Shown here in pieces: positions 49,854 through 58,045 of a DNA stretch of 64,000 nt. The stretch comes from Herbiconiux daphne (GTDB lineage: Bacteria > Actinomycetota > Actinomycetes > Actinomycetales > Microbacteriaceae). The notes under the pieces were generated by a model. It made no database searches and was not told the origin of the DNA. It saw nothing but the letters and a program-made list of their open reading frames with translations. The position numbers and the translations under genes are program-made. How positions within the stretch are numbered: position 1 is the first letter of the stretch; each line of letters begins with the position of its first letter. The stretch is taken from contig NZ_JANLCJ010000005.1 in assembly GCF_024979295.1 (NCBI RefSeq), positions 415,969 through 479,968 of the forward strand, given 5' to 3'.

Positions 49854-49897
49854 CTTCTCGTCGCGGGTCGGCGGTTCTATTGTGGGTTCAGGAAGCA

Positions 49898-50095
49898 ATG
49901 ATGCTCGAACTCTCGGAGACCGACCTCGCGGCCGCATATTCGCTCGGCGGAGACCACGCCGAGGAGGGGCGTGCGCCGCTCGAGCCGTCAGACCTCTGGG
50001 AGGCGCTCGTCGCCCAGCCGCATCACGACTACATCACGGGTTCCTACAGTCTGCTGGGGGATGCGTATCACGCGGGCTATCGGGATTTCTCATGA
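49898..50095 (+). CDS. small protein of unknown function
   Basis: 65 aa, mostly helical and acidic: LSETDLAAAYSLGGDHAEEG, ALVAQPHHDYITGSYSLLGD. ATG 49898 follows CAGGAAG; the second ATG (49901) is possible. It has no membrane segment. It lies just upstream of an AT-rich control region for the cell-wall-binding protein. Confidence 0.55.
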   Translation: MMLELSETDLAAAYSLGGDHAEEGRAPLEPSDLWEALVAQPHHDYITGSYSLLGDAYHAGYRDFS

Positions 50096-50106
50096 GCGCG
50101 TCGTGG

Positions 50107-50138
50107 TTAGTGATTAAAACTCATTAACGCGGTATCCT
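50107..50138 (+). promoter_or_regulatory. AT-rich inverted repeat and -10 element of the cell-wall protein gene
   Basis: TTAGTGA-N7-TCATTAA (50107-50127, 6 of 7 paired) is followed by TATCCT (50133-50138), which lies 6 nt before ATG 50145. The inverted repeat resembles MarR-family operators; a MarR gene lies downstream at 51589. Confidence 0.45.
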
Positions 50139-50144
50139 CGTGGG

Positions 50145-51521
50145 ATGCAGCTCTCGCAGACCCGTCGCCGTCGCCGTCGCCGTCGCCCTGAATCTTGGTC
50201 GTTCTCGTCTTCATCCTCGTCGTCCTCGCCCCGATGGCGGGGCTCGCGTGTTGCGGCCATCGTCGCGGCCCTGGCTGTCGGCGGCACGGTGCTGCTCGCG
50301 CCCGGTGCAGCGAACGCCGCGCCCATGGTGGTCGACGACGCCTACGGCGTCACGGCGGAGACATCGTTCAGCCCGCCTGCGGGTGCCGGGGTTCTCGCGA
50401 ACGACAGCGAGGTCGGTTTCCCGGGCGCCGGGGTCTTCATCGTCACCCAACCGGCTCACGGAACATTGATGGTGCCCGACAACTCCGGTGCGTTCACCTA
50501 CACCCCGAACGTCTGGTTCGGTGGATCGGACAGCTTCACCTACTGCATCACGTTCGGTGCCGGATGCCTGTCCAACACCGCTACCGTGTCGCTCACCGTG
50601 CACAGTACGATCGATCGCATCGGTGCGGCCGACCGGTTCGCGCAGTCGGCGGCTGTCTCCGCCTCGCGTTTCGCCCCGGGAGTCGACACGGTGTTCGTCG
50701 CATCTGGTGCGGTCTTCCCCGACGCGCTCTCTGCCGGTGCGGCGGCGGGCGTAAGCAAAGGTCCGGTGCTCCTGGTGAGCAAAGACACGGTCTCCGACGC
50801 GGTGCGGGCAGAGCTGACTCGGCTCGCAGCGAAGAAGATCGTGCTGCTCGGAGGTGTGAACACCGCGAGCTCCGCAGTCGAAGCGGCTCTTCATGACTTC
50901 GCGCCAGACGTGAGGCGAATCGCTGGTGCCGATCGCTACGACGTGTCGGCGGCGGTCTCGGCGAGCGTGTTCCCGCCAGGGCCGCGAGCGCGAGTAGCCT
51001 ATGTCGCCTCAGGGGAGGTCTTCCCTGACGCACTCTCGGCGTCCGCAGTCGCCGGTGCCGTCGATGCGCCGGTGCTGCTCGTGCAGAAGGGCGTCGTGCC
51101 GGCCGCGATCCGCGCAGAGCTCACGAGACTCGCGCCGTCCGCCATCATCGTCGTGGGCGGAGCGAACTCCGTCTCCGATGACGTGCTGACCACCCTGCGC
51201 GGCATCAGCCCCACCGTTCTGCGGGCCGCGGGCGCTGATCGTTATGCAGTCTCGGCAGCCGTCTCGTCGTCGGAATTCACTCCGCCGCAGTCCCATGTGG
51301 TCTACGTCGCCTCGGGTGAGGTGTTCCCCGACGCGCTCTCCGGTTCGCCGGCCGCCATCTCGCGCTTTGCTCCGGTGCTGCTGGTGTCGAAGAATTCGAT
51401 CCCCGGCCCCATCGACGCGGAGCTGACGCGTCTGCACCCGAACCACATCGTCGTGCTGGGCGGCACGAACTCCATCTCGGCCCAGGTCGAGCGAGATCTC
51501 CAGAAGTACCTCGCGCACTGA
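50145..51521 (+). CDS. secreted cell-wall-binding repeat 2 protein with Ig-like domain
   Basis: 458 aa exported protein. A hydrophobic signal segment (VAAIVAALAVGGTVLLAPGAANA) follows an unusual N-terminus with eight Arg (R7-R14) and eight Ser (S21-S28). A bacterial Ig-like domain spans about residues 62-145 (VDDAYGVTAETSF ... TATVSLTV). Three cell-wall-binding-2 repeats follow, each with DRF/DRY, VFVASGxVFPDALSAS and IVLLGGxN marks. It probably anchors at the wall surface. It has a leaderless start and is followed by a MarR gene. Confidence 0.88.
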   Translation: MQLSQTRRRRRRRRPESWSFSSSSSSSSPRWRGSRVAAIVAALAVGGTVLLAPGAANAAPMVVDDAYGVTAETSFSPPAGAGVLANDSEVGFPGAGVFIVTQPAHGTLMVPDNSGAFTYTPNVWFGGSDSFTYCITFGAGCLSNTATVSLTVHSTIDRIGAADRFAQSAAVSASRFAPGVDTVFVASGAVFPDALSAGAAAGVSKGPVLLVSKDTVSDAVRAELTRLAAKKIVLLGGVNTASSAVEAALHDFAPDVRRIAGADRYDVSAAVSASVFPPGPRARVAYVASGEVFPDALSASAVAGAVDAPVLLVQKGVVPAAIRAELTRLAPSAIIVVGGANSVSDDVLTTLRGISPTVLRAAGADRYAVSAAVSSSEFTPPQSHVVYVASGEVFPDALSGSPAAISRFAPVLLVSKNSIPGPIDAELTRLHPNHIVVLGGTNSISAQVERDLQKYLAH

Positions 51522-51542
51522 CTTTTAGATGATCTCGCGCCC

Positions 51543-51556
51543 GTCCCGCCAGGGAC
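51543..51556 (+). terminator. small stem-loop
   Basis: GTCCC (51543-51547), GCCA loop, GGGAC (51552-51556) lies 22 bp after the cell-wall gene. Confidence 0.35.
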
Positions 51557-51576
51557 CCGGTGGTTGATGTGTCAAT

Positions 51577-51582
51577 TAGACT
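51577..51582 (+). promoter_or_regulatory. -10 element for leaderless MarR gene
   Basis: TAGACT lies 6 nt before ATG 51589. It is embedded in GTCAATTAGAC, an imperfect palindrome that could be an autoregulatory site. Confidence 0.5.
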
Positions 51583-51588
51583 CGAGAG

Positions 51589-52077
51589 ATGGCGAAGGCA
51601 GACTCCGCGGCATCCGGTCGCCGCACTCCGACGGTGGATGAGTTGCGGGCGTGGCGCAGCTTCATCGAGACGTCGGACGAGTTGAGGTCGGTGCTCGGGT
51701 CGCGCCTGCAGGCGGAATCCGGGCTGTCGGCCGGTGACTACGCGGTGCTGCTCGCGCTGAGCGAGGCGGAGAAGTCGAGACTGAGGTCGTCGGAGTTGGC
51801 CGATCACATCGGGTGGGAGCGCAGTCGGCTGTCGCACCACATCGGCCGCATGGAGCGGCGGGGACTCATTGAGCGCGTGGAATGCCTCACTGACAACCGG
51901 GGCGCCGAGATCACGCCGACCGCGGCGGGCCGCGACGCATTTCGGGGAGCGTCGGCGCCGCATCTGCGGGCCATCCGGGAACTCTTCGTCGACGCGCTCA
52001 CCCCGGCCCAAGTGGTGGCGGCCGGCGAGATCGCCGACGCGCTGCGCGCCCACCTCGACCGGGCCGCCCAGCGCTGA
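51589..52077 (+). CDS. MarR family transcriptional regulator
   Basis: 162 aa. The DNA-binding part is LSAGDYAVLLALSEA, then LRSSELADHIGWERSRLSHHIGRMERRGLIER (recognition helix) and the wing ECLTDNRGAEITPT. It is a complete MarR dimer fold. Start ATG 51589 is supported by the leaderless promoter. It may regulate the upstream cell-wall gene or itself. A 228-bp gap with a promoter follows. Confidence 0.88.
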   Translation: MAKADSAASGRRTPTVDELRAWRSFIETSDELRSVLGSRLQAESGLSAGDYAVLLALSEAEKSRLRSSELADHIGWERSRLSHHIGRMERRGLIERVECLTDNRGAEITPTAAGRDAFRGASAPHLRAIRELFVDALTPAQVVAAGEIADALRAHLDRAAQR

Positions 52078-52185
52078 CGCCCCGCGTGACTCCGGTATCA
52101 GCATTGCGCGAGAAACTGCCTGGGCCGGGTGTGGAGAGCCCGCGACAACCGGCCCGCCCGCGCTACAGCTCACGACGATCGTCCA

Positions 52186-52214
52186 TTGATCGCCCGGAAT
52201 GACGGCCGTAAACT
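52186..52214 (+). promoter_or_regulatory. candidate housekeeping promoter of the MEDS-LuxR operon
   Basis: TTGATC (52186-52191), a 17-nt spacer and TAAACT (52209-52214), about 90 bp before ATG 52305. The rest of the 228-bp gap holds only a GCGCTCGCG direct repeat (52217, 52230). Confidence 0.55.
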
Positions 52215-52304
52215 GGCGCTCGCGTAGGGCGCTCGCGGTCACCCGGTGCCTGTCACAGAGCGCGCCTGGATGACCTGATCCGATGCCTTGACCCGCGAAT
52301 CGAG

Positions 52305-52976
52305 ATGGCTGAGATGGCAGGTGCCGATCGCGCCGCAACCGATCCCGCCACGTTCGCCGGCGGGGTGCTCGACCGCTACCGCCATGTCTGCGCCTTCGTG
52401 AACGGCCCGCAGGAGCAGGATGCCGTGCTCGATCCGTTCGTGCGCCAGGGTGTCGATCGCGGCGATCGTCTGGTCTATCTGGTCGATCCGGCCGAGTCCG
52501 CCGGCCCGGTGAACCGGCTTCGGCACCTCGGCTACGACGCCGCCGGTCTGCTCGAGGGTCATCGCTGCGAGGTGCACACCTGGACCGACACCTACCTGCG
52601 GGGCGGTCATTTCGACCAGGATGACATGCTCGACCTTCTCGATGAGATGCTCGTGCGGCAGAGACCGCCCCGCATCCGTCTGGTCGCCGACATGGGCTGG
52701 GCCGCCGACCGGCGTGACGTCGCCGACAGCCTGATCGAGTTCGAGGCCCGTGCGAACTTCATCCACGCCCGCCACGAGCACGTCGTGATCTGCTCCTACG
52801 ACGTCGCCCGCTTCGACGGAGCGTTCATCATCGACATCCTGCGCACCCACCCGCTCGTGCTTATCGGCGGGGTGCTGCAGGTGAACCCGTTCTTCCTGCC
52901 GCCCTCCGAATTCATCGAAGAACGCTCCGCCCGCGGATCCCCCCGTCGGAGCGACGGACCGACACGGCCGACATGA
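52305..52976 (+). CDS. MEDS-domain (DcmR-like sensory) protein
   Basis: 223 aa. The MEDS domain fills nearly the whole protein: HVCAFVNGPQEQDAVLDPF, GDRLVYLVDPAES, RCEVHTWTDTYLRGGHFDQDDM (in parts), ADMGWAADRRD, and CSYDVARFDGAFIIDILRTHPLVLIGG. It is thought to sense hydrocarbon-like or other small ligands. The C-terminal tail is hydrophilic. Start ATG 52305, or ATG 52314. The stop overlaps the LuxR gene (ATGA), so the two form a sensor-regulator pair. Confidence 0.82.
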   Translation: MAEMAGADRAATDPATFAGGVLDRYRHVCAFVNGPQEQDAVLDPFVRQGVDRGDRLVYLVDPAESAGPVNRLRHLGYDAAGLLEGHRCEVHTWTDTYLRGGHFDQDDMLDLLDEMLVRQRPPRIRLVADMGWAADRRDVADSLIEFEARANFIHARHEHVVICSYDVARFDGAFIIDILRTHPLVLIGGVLQVNPFFLPPSEFIEERSARGSPRRSDGPTRPT

Positions 52977-54184
52977 CCGACGGCGCACGCGACGACGGGG
53001 CAGACGACCGCGCGGCCGGCCGAGCAGACGACCGAGCGGATGCCGCAGCCGAAGACGTCTCCGAGGCCGACACCCGGCGCTGGCTGCGTGACATGGGCGC
53101 GCTGCTCGCGCTTCCGGCGCTCTGGGTCGACCACGAACCACCCGAGATCGCGGCGGGACTGCTGAGCGTGCTCTTCGGCATGCTCGAACTCGACGGCGGC
53201 TACGCCCGGTTCGACGACCCCGAGGGCGGTGCGCCACTGGAGACCTGGCGCCCGTCGGCGCCGGCGCCTCCGGCCGAGCTCGTGCGGGTTCTCGGGCGGA
53301 GCGGAGCGGCGGCATCCGGAGCGGCGGCATCCGGAGCGCCTCCAGGAGCACGGATGGCAGGCATGCCGCCTTCCGGGAGGTCGGCGACCAGCAGCGTTGC
53401 GACGGCGAGGTCTGCGGAGGGAAGACCGTCGCGGAGGACCGCACGCGAGATGCCGGCGCCAGGGATGACTGCACCAGGGGTGCCGGCGCCGGGGATGACT
53501 GCTGCAGGGATCTCTGCGCCGGGGATGTCGGCGCCGGGGATGACTGCGCCACGGATGACTCCGGGGACGTCGACGCCGGGTATCGCGACGAGCGTGGTGG
53601 AGGGCGCCGATGCCGCGTTGCGGGTCACGAGCCTGCCGATCGCTCTGCCGTGGGGCGCCGGGCTGGTGGCGGTGTCGGCTCGGCGCAGCGATTTTCCGAC
53701 GGCGATGGAGACCCATCTGGTGCGCGTGGCGGTGAGCCAGGCGGCGATCGCGATCCACACCGCGCGCCGGCTGGCCCGCGAACGCGACGCGCGGGCGAGC
53801 GCCGAGAGCATCGTGTTGCGCCAGAACGACCTCCTGCGCTCGCTGGCCGACGACCTGGAGCCGACCCTCGACGCGATGATCCGCCGAGTGCACGAGGCGG
53901 CGCGATTGGTCGCCGGCTCGCCGAACGCACAGGTGGGCGGCCAGGCGGACCGCCGCCCGACCGCTGCGGCAGTCGGCGCCGGCGCGGCCGTGCCACCACT
54001 CACCCGTCGCGAGCTCGAGGTGCTCGGCCTGCTCGCGCAGGGGCTCAGCAACAAGGAGATGGCCGGCGTGATGTGGCTGAGCGACCGCACGATCGAACGC
54101 CACATCACCAGTCTCTACCGCAAGATCGGCGTGGCACGCCGCAGCGAGGCCACGGCGTTCGCGCTGCGCAACGGCGTGGTCTGA
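52973..54184 (+). CDS. LuxR-type transcriptional regulator with repeat-rich linker
   Basis: 403 aa. The N-terminal sensory part contains DMGALLALPALWVDHEPPE. A middle linker has Ala/Ser/Gly repeats and seven 15-bp-encoded pentapeptides ([MIV]xAPG), about residues 159-193. A GAF-like helical half follows. The C-terminal LuxR helix-turn-helix is LTRRELEVLGLLAQGLSNKEMA plus IERHITSLYRKIGV. ATG 52973 overlaps the MEDS gene. The stop codon begins three 15-bp tandem repeats. Confidence 0.85.
   Translation: MTDGARDDGADDRAAGRADDRADAAAEDVSEADTRRWLRDMGALLALPALWVDHEPPEIAAGLLSVLFGMLELDGGYARFDDPEGGAPLETWRPSAPAPPAELVRVLGRSGAAASGAAASGAPPGARMAGMPPSGRSATSSVATARSAEGRPSRRTAREMPAPGMTAPGVPAPGMTAAGISAPGMSAPGMTAPRMTPGTSTPGIATSVVEGADAALRVTSLPIALPWGAGLVAVSARRSDFPTAMETHLVRVAVSQAAIAIHTARRLARERDARASAESIVLRQNDLLRSLADDLEPTLDAMIRRVHEAARLVAGSPNAQVGGQADRRPTAAAVGAGAAVPPLTRRELEVLGLLAQGLSNKEMAGVMWLSDRTIERHITSLYRKIGVARRSEATAFALRNGVV
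53447..53551 (+). repeat. seven 15-bp tandem repeats inside the LuxR gene
   Basis: Units like GGGATGACTGCGCCA run in frame from 53447 to 53551. Upstream, a 15-bp GGAGCGGCGGCATCC pair encodes Ala-Ala-Ser-Gly-Ala. Confidence 0.85.
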
Positions 54185-54217
54185 GGCGGCGTGGTCTGAG
54201 GCGGCGTGGTGTGAGGC
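54173..54217 (+). repeat. three 15-bp tandem repeats across a stop codon
   Basis: GGCGTGGTCTGAGGC occurs at 54173, 54188 and, with one change, 54203. The TGA in the first copy is the LuxR stop. Confidence 0.9.
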
Positions 54218-54262
54218 GGGTTCCGGGCACGTGCCGCCTACGCCATCCGGAACCGGCCCGGA

Positions 54263-55336
54263 TCACCCGAACGTGAAGCAGTACACCTCGGCGCCGGGCG
54301 CGGCGAACTCGATCTCGACCACGCGATCGACGATCGCTCCGGACTGGCGCACCAGCTGATAGGTGTCGGCGGCGTCGAGCAGCCCCGCGCCGGAGGCATC
54401 GACGTCGGTTCCGTGCGCGGCCCCGACCGGTTGCCCGTCGAGCAGCACCCGGAAGGGCACCGCGGCACCAGCCCCACCCCGCGCACCGGCCCCACCCCCC
54501 GCGCCGGCCCCACCCGCGGCGCCCGGCGCCATGACGAGGTTCACATCACGCGCGTGGAAGGCGAACCGGATGCCCCCGGGCGCCTCGTTCAGCACCGCGG
54601 CATGGCGGGCGAGCGTCCAGGTGCCCCGCAGATCCCACGAGTTCGCCGGCAGCCGAGCACTCGCGCGGTAGTCGTGCGCCACGTCGAACAGCTCCGGGTC
54701 CTCAGCCACAAAGCCGCTGCTCTGCCCGTAGCCGAGGTAGGTCTCAGGCGAGCGGAGCGTCGCCCAGTCCGCACCGACCTCGAGCCCGTGGGCTTCGGGC
54801 ATCACGAGCGACTGGTCGACATCCGGAGCGCCGGCTTCTCTCAACAGCTGCTGGATCGCCATCTCGGTCATCGCGTATTCGCCCTCACCGAAATGGTGGA
54901 ACCGGATGCGCCCACTCGCGTCGCCGACATAGAGCGCGGGCCAGTAGTGGTTGGCGAAGTCGCCCCACACGCCGTAGTCGGCGTCGAGGGCGACCGGGTA
55001 GCGGACGCCCAGCTCGAGCAGCCGGGGCGCGACGTTGCCCGGGTCGCTCTCGAAGCCGAACTCTGGGGTGTGCACGCCGACCACGGTGAGGCCGGCATCC
55101 GCGTAGCTCGCGTGCCAGGCACGCAGATAAGGCACCGTTCTCAGCCAGTTGATGCAGGTGTAGGTGCAGAAATCGACCAGCACCACCCGGCCTCGCAGGG
55201 CTTCGGGGGAGACGGGTTCTGAGCCGAGCCAGCCGGTCGCGCGGTCGAACGACGGCAGTCGGCCCTCGTCGGGCAGCACCCGCGTGTCACCCGCCACGCG
55301 GTTGGCGACCGACCGGAACAGGCGGTCAGCGGGCAC
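54263..55336 (-). CDS. DipZ-like thioredoxin-fold protein with altered CxxC
   Basis: 357 aa resembling the soluble C-terminal part of DipZ/CcdA-type proteins: a thioredoxin-like domain (VVLVDFCTYTCINW, WGDFANHYWPALYV, HFGEGEYAMTEMAIQ) and a beta-rich second domain (SPETYLGYGQSSGF, SWDLRGTWTLAR). The expected active site CINC reads C61-I-N-W64, with an extra C57, so disulfide chemistry is doubtful. A Gly/Ala run interrupts the second domain. There is no signal peptide. GTG 55336 follows GGAGG by 6 nt and overlaps the hydrolase gene by 11 bp. Confidence 0.82.
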   Translation of the reverse strand: MPADRLFRSVANRVAGDTRVLPDEGRLPSFDRATGWLGSEPVSPEALRGRVVLVDFCTYTCINWLRTVPYLRAWHASYADAGLTVVGVHTPEFGFESDPGNVAPRLLELGVRYPVALDADYGVWGDFANHYWPALYVGDASGRIRFHHFGEGEYAMTEMAIQQLLREAGAPDVDQSLVMPEAHGLEVGADWATLRSPETYLGYGQSSGFVAEDPELFDVAHDYRASARLPANSWDLRGTWTLARHAAVLNEAPGGIRFAFHARDVNLVMAPGAAGGAGAGGGAGARGGAGAAVPFRVLLDGQPVGAAHGTDVDASGAGLLDAADTYQLVRQSGAIVDRVVEIEFAAPGAEVYCFTFG

Positions 55337-56465
55337 GGGACACCTCCGACTGCGCGGGGGAGCGGAGCGCGGGGCTGCCATCCACGGGGGCATCCACGGC
55401 GGTATCCGCGAGGGCATCCGCGGCGGCATCCGGAGGGGTCGAGGGGCGGGCATCCCGAAGCGCGCCCGGCTTGATCCCCGGCAGCACGGCGGGGCCCCAG
55501 CCGGCCTGCTGCCCGGCCCGGTCGGCCGCGATGACGGCGTCGGCGAAGGCCGCGGGCGCCTCCTGCGGTAGGTTGTGGCCCACCCCGCCCGTGACGACGC
55601 GGTGCTCGTACGGCCCCGTGAACATCGCGCGGTAGGCCGGGGCATCGGGGTGCGGCGCGCCGTTCGCGTCACCCTCGAGGGTGATGGTGGGCACCGCGAT
55701 CGGCGGCCGCCCGGCCAGTCGTCGCTCGAGGTCGTCGTGCCGGGGGTCGCCGCGCGAGAGACCGAGTCGCCAGCGGTAGTTGTCGATGACGATGTCGACG
55801 TGATCGGGATTCTCGAACGCCGCGGCACTGCGGTCGAAGACCGCGTCGTCGAACGACCAGCGGGGAGAGGCGGTCTGCCAGATCAGCCGGGCGAACTCCG
55901 CGCGGTAGCGGTCGTAGCCCTCGCGGCCGCGCGGGGTGGCGAAGTAGAACTGATACCACCACGCCAACTCCGCGGCGGGCGGCAGGGGAGCAGCATTGGC
56001 CTGCTGGCTGCCGATCAGGTAGCCGCTCACCGCGACGTGCGCTCGGCAGCGGTCGGGCCAGAGAGCCGCCAGGATGTTCGCGGTTCGCGCGCCCCAGTCG
56101 AAACCGGCGACCACGGCACTCGTCACGCCGAGGGCGTCGAGCAGCGCGATCGCGTCGAGCGCGAACACGGCCTGCTGGCCGTTTCGCGGGACGGTTCCCT
56201 CGGAGGCGCGTGGTGCGGTGCCCGGGGCACCGGCCGCCGCGTCGGCCGCCAGGAAACGCGTGCTGCCGTAGCCGCGCAGGTGCGGCACGAGCACGCGGTA
56301 GCCGGCATCCGTCAGCCGTGGCGCGGCGTCGGCATAGCTGTGGATGTCGTAGGGCCAGCCGTGCAGCAGCAGCACGACCGGCCCGTCGGAGGGTCCGAGA
56401 TCGGCGTAGCCGACGTTCAGCTCTCCGGCATCGAGCTGACGGATGGGGCCGAGCGCGTCGCTCAT
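55326..56465 (-). CDS. alpha/beta hydrolase, epoxide-hydrolase/dehalogenase-like
   Basis: 379 aa. LLLHGWPYDIHSY is the HGWP oxyanion motif, AGFDWGART contains a nucleophile Asp in GFDWG (Asp rather than Ser, as in epoxide hydrolases and haloalkane dehalogenases), and VTGGVGHNLPQEAP the catalytic His. An Ala/Pro/Asp-rich tail of about 60 residues follows. ATG 56465 overlaps the upstream epoxide hydrolase (ATGA), and the end overlaps the DipZ-like gene, giving a three-gene operon. Confidence 0.85.
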   Translation of the reverse strand: MSDALGPIRQLDAGELNVGYADLGPSDGPVVLLLHGWPYDIHSYADAAPRLTDAGYRVLVPHLRGYGSTRFLAADAAAGAPGTAPRASEGTVPRNGQQAVFALDAIALLDALGVTSAVVAGFDWGARTANILAALWPDRCRAHVAVSGYLIGSQQANAAPLPPAAELAWWYQFYFATPRGREGYDRYRAEFARLIWQTASPRWSFDDAVFDRSAAAFENPDHVDIVIDNYRWRLGLSRGDPRHDDLERRLAGRPPIAVPTITLEGDANGAPHPDAPAYRAMFTGPYEHRVVTGGVGHNLPQEAPAAFADAVIAADRAGQQAGWGPAVLPGIKPGALRDARPSTPPDAAADALADTAVDAPVDGSPALRSPAQSEVSRAR

Positions 56466-57685
56466 CGCAGAGACCGGAACGCGGCGCGCAGCTCTTGCGA
56501 GAACAGCCCGGGCTGCTCCCACGCGGCGAAGTGACCACCGCGATCGAGCCGGTTGAAGTGGATGAGATTGGGGTAGGCCTCGGTCGCCCAACTGCGCGGC
56601 GCGGCGTAGATCTCGTCGGGGAACACGCTCACCGCGACCGGCAGCGTCACCCCCTTGGGAGCGAAGAAGGGCAGCGTGCTCTCCCAGTAGAGCCGCGCCG
56701 ACGAGACCGCCGTGTTCGTGAGCCAGTAGAGCGTCACGTTGTCGAGGATGTCGTCGCGCGTCAGACCTTCGGCCTCACCGGCGAACACCCGCGCGATGAG
56801 GTCGTAGCTGCGGGAGTCGTGGTCGAGCATCCAGGCCGCGAGTCCGACGGGGGAATCGGCCAGGCCGTAGAGGGTCTGCGGCCGGTTGCCCATCTCTTGC
56901 GCGTAGGCGAGGCCGTGGGCGTAGAAGAACGCGAGCTGATCCCACGCGCCGCGCTCGTCGGCCGTGAGATCGGCGGGCGGTGGGTCGCCGTTCGTGAGCG
57001 CCTGCTGGATGGAGTCGGGCACGGTGGCCGGCATGTTGGTGTGGATGCCGATGAGTCCGGGCGGGGTCAACAGGGCCATCTGCTCGGTGACGGCGTTGCC
57101 CCAGTCGCCGCCCTGCGCCACATAGCGGTCGTAGCCGAGGCGTCGCATGAGTTCGGTCCAGGCGCGGGCGATGTGGATCGGGTCCCAGCCGAGCTCCTCG
57201 GGCTTGCCCGAGAACCCGTGACCGGGCAGCGAGGGGATGACGACGTGGAAGGCGTCGGAGGCGTTCGCTCCGTGCTCGGTGGGCTCGGTCAGCGGCCCGA
57301 TCACCTTCAGCTGCTCGATCACCGAGCCCGGCCAGCCGTGGGTGATGATGACGGGCAGGGCGTCGTCGTGCGGCGACCGCACGTGCAGGAAGTGGATGTC
57401 GACACCGTCGATGGTGGTGACGAACTGCGGCAGGGCGTCGAGACGTGACTCCACGACCCGCCAGTCGTGCTGGTCGCCCCAGTAGGCGACCAGGTCGTCG
57501 ATCACCCGGCGCTGCACGCCCTGAGACGCGTCGGCCACGAGCTCCTTCTCGGGCAGGCGGGCCTCGCGCACCCGGCGGGTGAGGTCGGCGAGCTCGGCGT
57601 CGGAGGCATGGAAGGTGAACGGCCGGATGCCGCTGCCGTCGTCGTGCTGCTGGTCGGCGTCGGTGCGCGATGGGGTGATGGTCAT
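56462..57685 (-). CDS. epoxide hydrolase family protein
   Basis: 407 aa. The N-terminal EHN-type lid (FHASDAELADLTRRVREARLP in parts) marks juvenile-hormone/microsomal epoxide-hydrolase-like enzymes. ITHGWPGSVIE is the HGxP motif, VAQGGDWGNAV the Asp nucleophile, and DRGGHFAAWEQP the His. It probably opens an epoxide or ester of unknown identity. ATG 57685 has GAGGAG 5 nt upstream. It is first in the operon 57685-54263. Confidence 0.9.
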   Translation of the reverse strand: MTITPSRTDADQQHDDGSGIRPFTFHASDAELADLTRRVREARLPEKELVADASQGVQRRVIDDLVAYWGDQHDWRVVESRLDALPQFVTTIDGVDIHFLHVRSPHDDALPVIITHGWPGSVIEQLKVIGPLTEPTEHGANASDAFHVVIPSLPGHGFSGKPEELGWDPIHIARAWTELMRRLGYDRYVAQGGDWGNAVTEQMALLTPPGLIGIHTNMPATVPDSIQQALTNGDPPPADLTADERGAWDQLAFFYAHGLAYAQEMGNRPQTLYGLADSPVGLAAWMLDHDSRSYDLIARVFAGEAEGLTRDDILDNVTLYWLTNTAVSSARLYWESTLPFFAPKGVTLPVAVSVFPDEIYAAPRSWATEAYPNLIHFNRLDRGGHFAAWEQPGLFSQELRAAFRSLR

Positions 57686-58045
57686 GGCAACTCCTCGAGA
57701 CGTGGGGCGACACGGATCGCGCCGCATCTCGACTCTGGCGCGCCGCACCCGCGCCCGTCGTCGGGAGCATCCCTCAATCTCGCCCGGCGGCGCCCCGAAT
57801 GTGCGGAGAACCCCTCAATCGGGTGTCGACCCCGCGCTCCTCCCCCTCCCCTCCTCCTCCCCCCTCCTCCCCGCGCGAGTGGTCACTTTTCGCGCCAAAA
57901 CGACCCGGGAACCGCCGAAAGTGACCACTCGGGGGAAGGGGAGGCCACTCGAGGGATGGGGAGGCCACGTGCGACGGCGTGACGGCCGCGTGCGCTGTCA
58001 GCGAATCGCGGCATCCGGGGGCCGGCGACGGAGTGGAATGTCTGC
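57686..58045. repeat. 360-bp gap with inverted and tandem repeats
   Basis: No credible gene. A pyrimidine-only tract lies at about 57836-57872. CGAGTGGTCACTTTTCG (57876-57892) pairs with CGAAAGTGACCACTCG (57916-57931), a 16-bp stem with a 23-nt loop. A 20-bp tandem repeat (57925-57944, 57945-57964) of CCACTCGGGGGAAGGGGAGG type overlaps its right arm, so the purine-rich right side mirrors the pyrimidine-rich left. The promoter of the protease gene must lie to the right of this. Confidence 0.75.
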
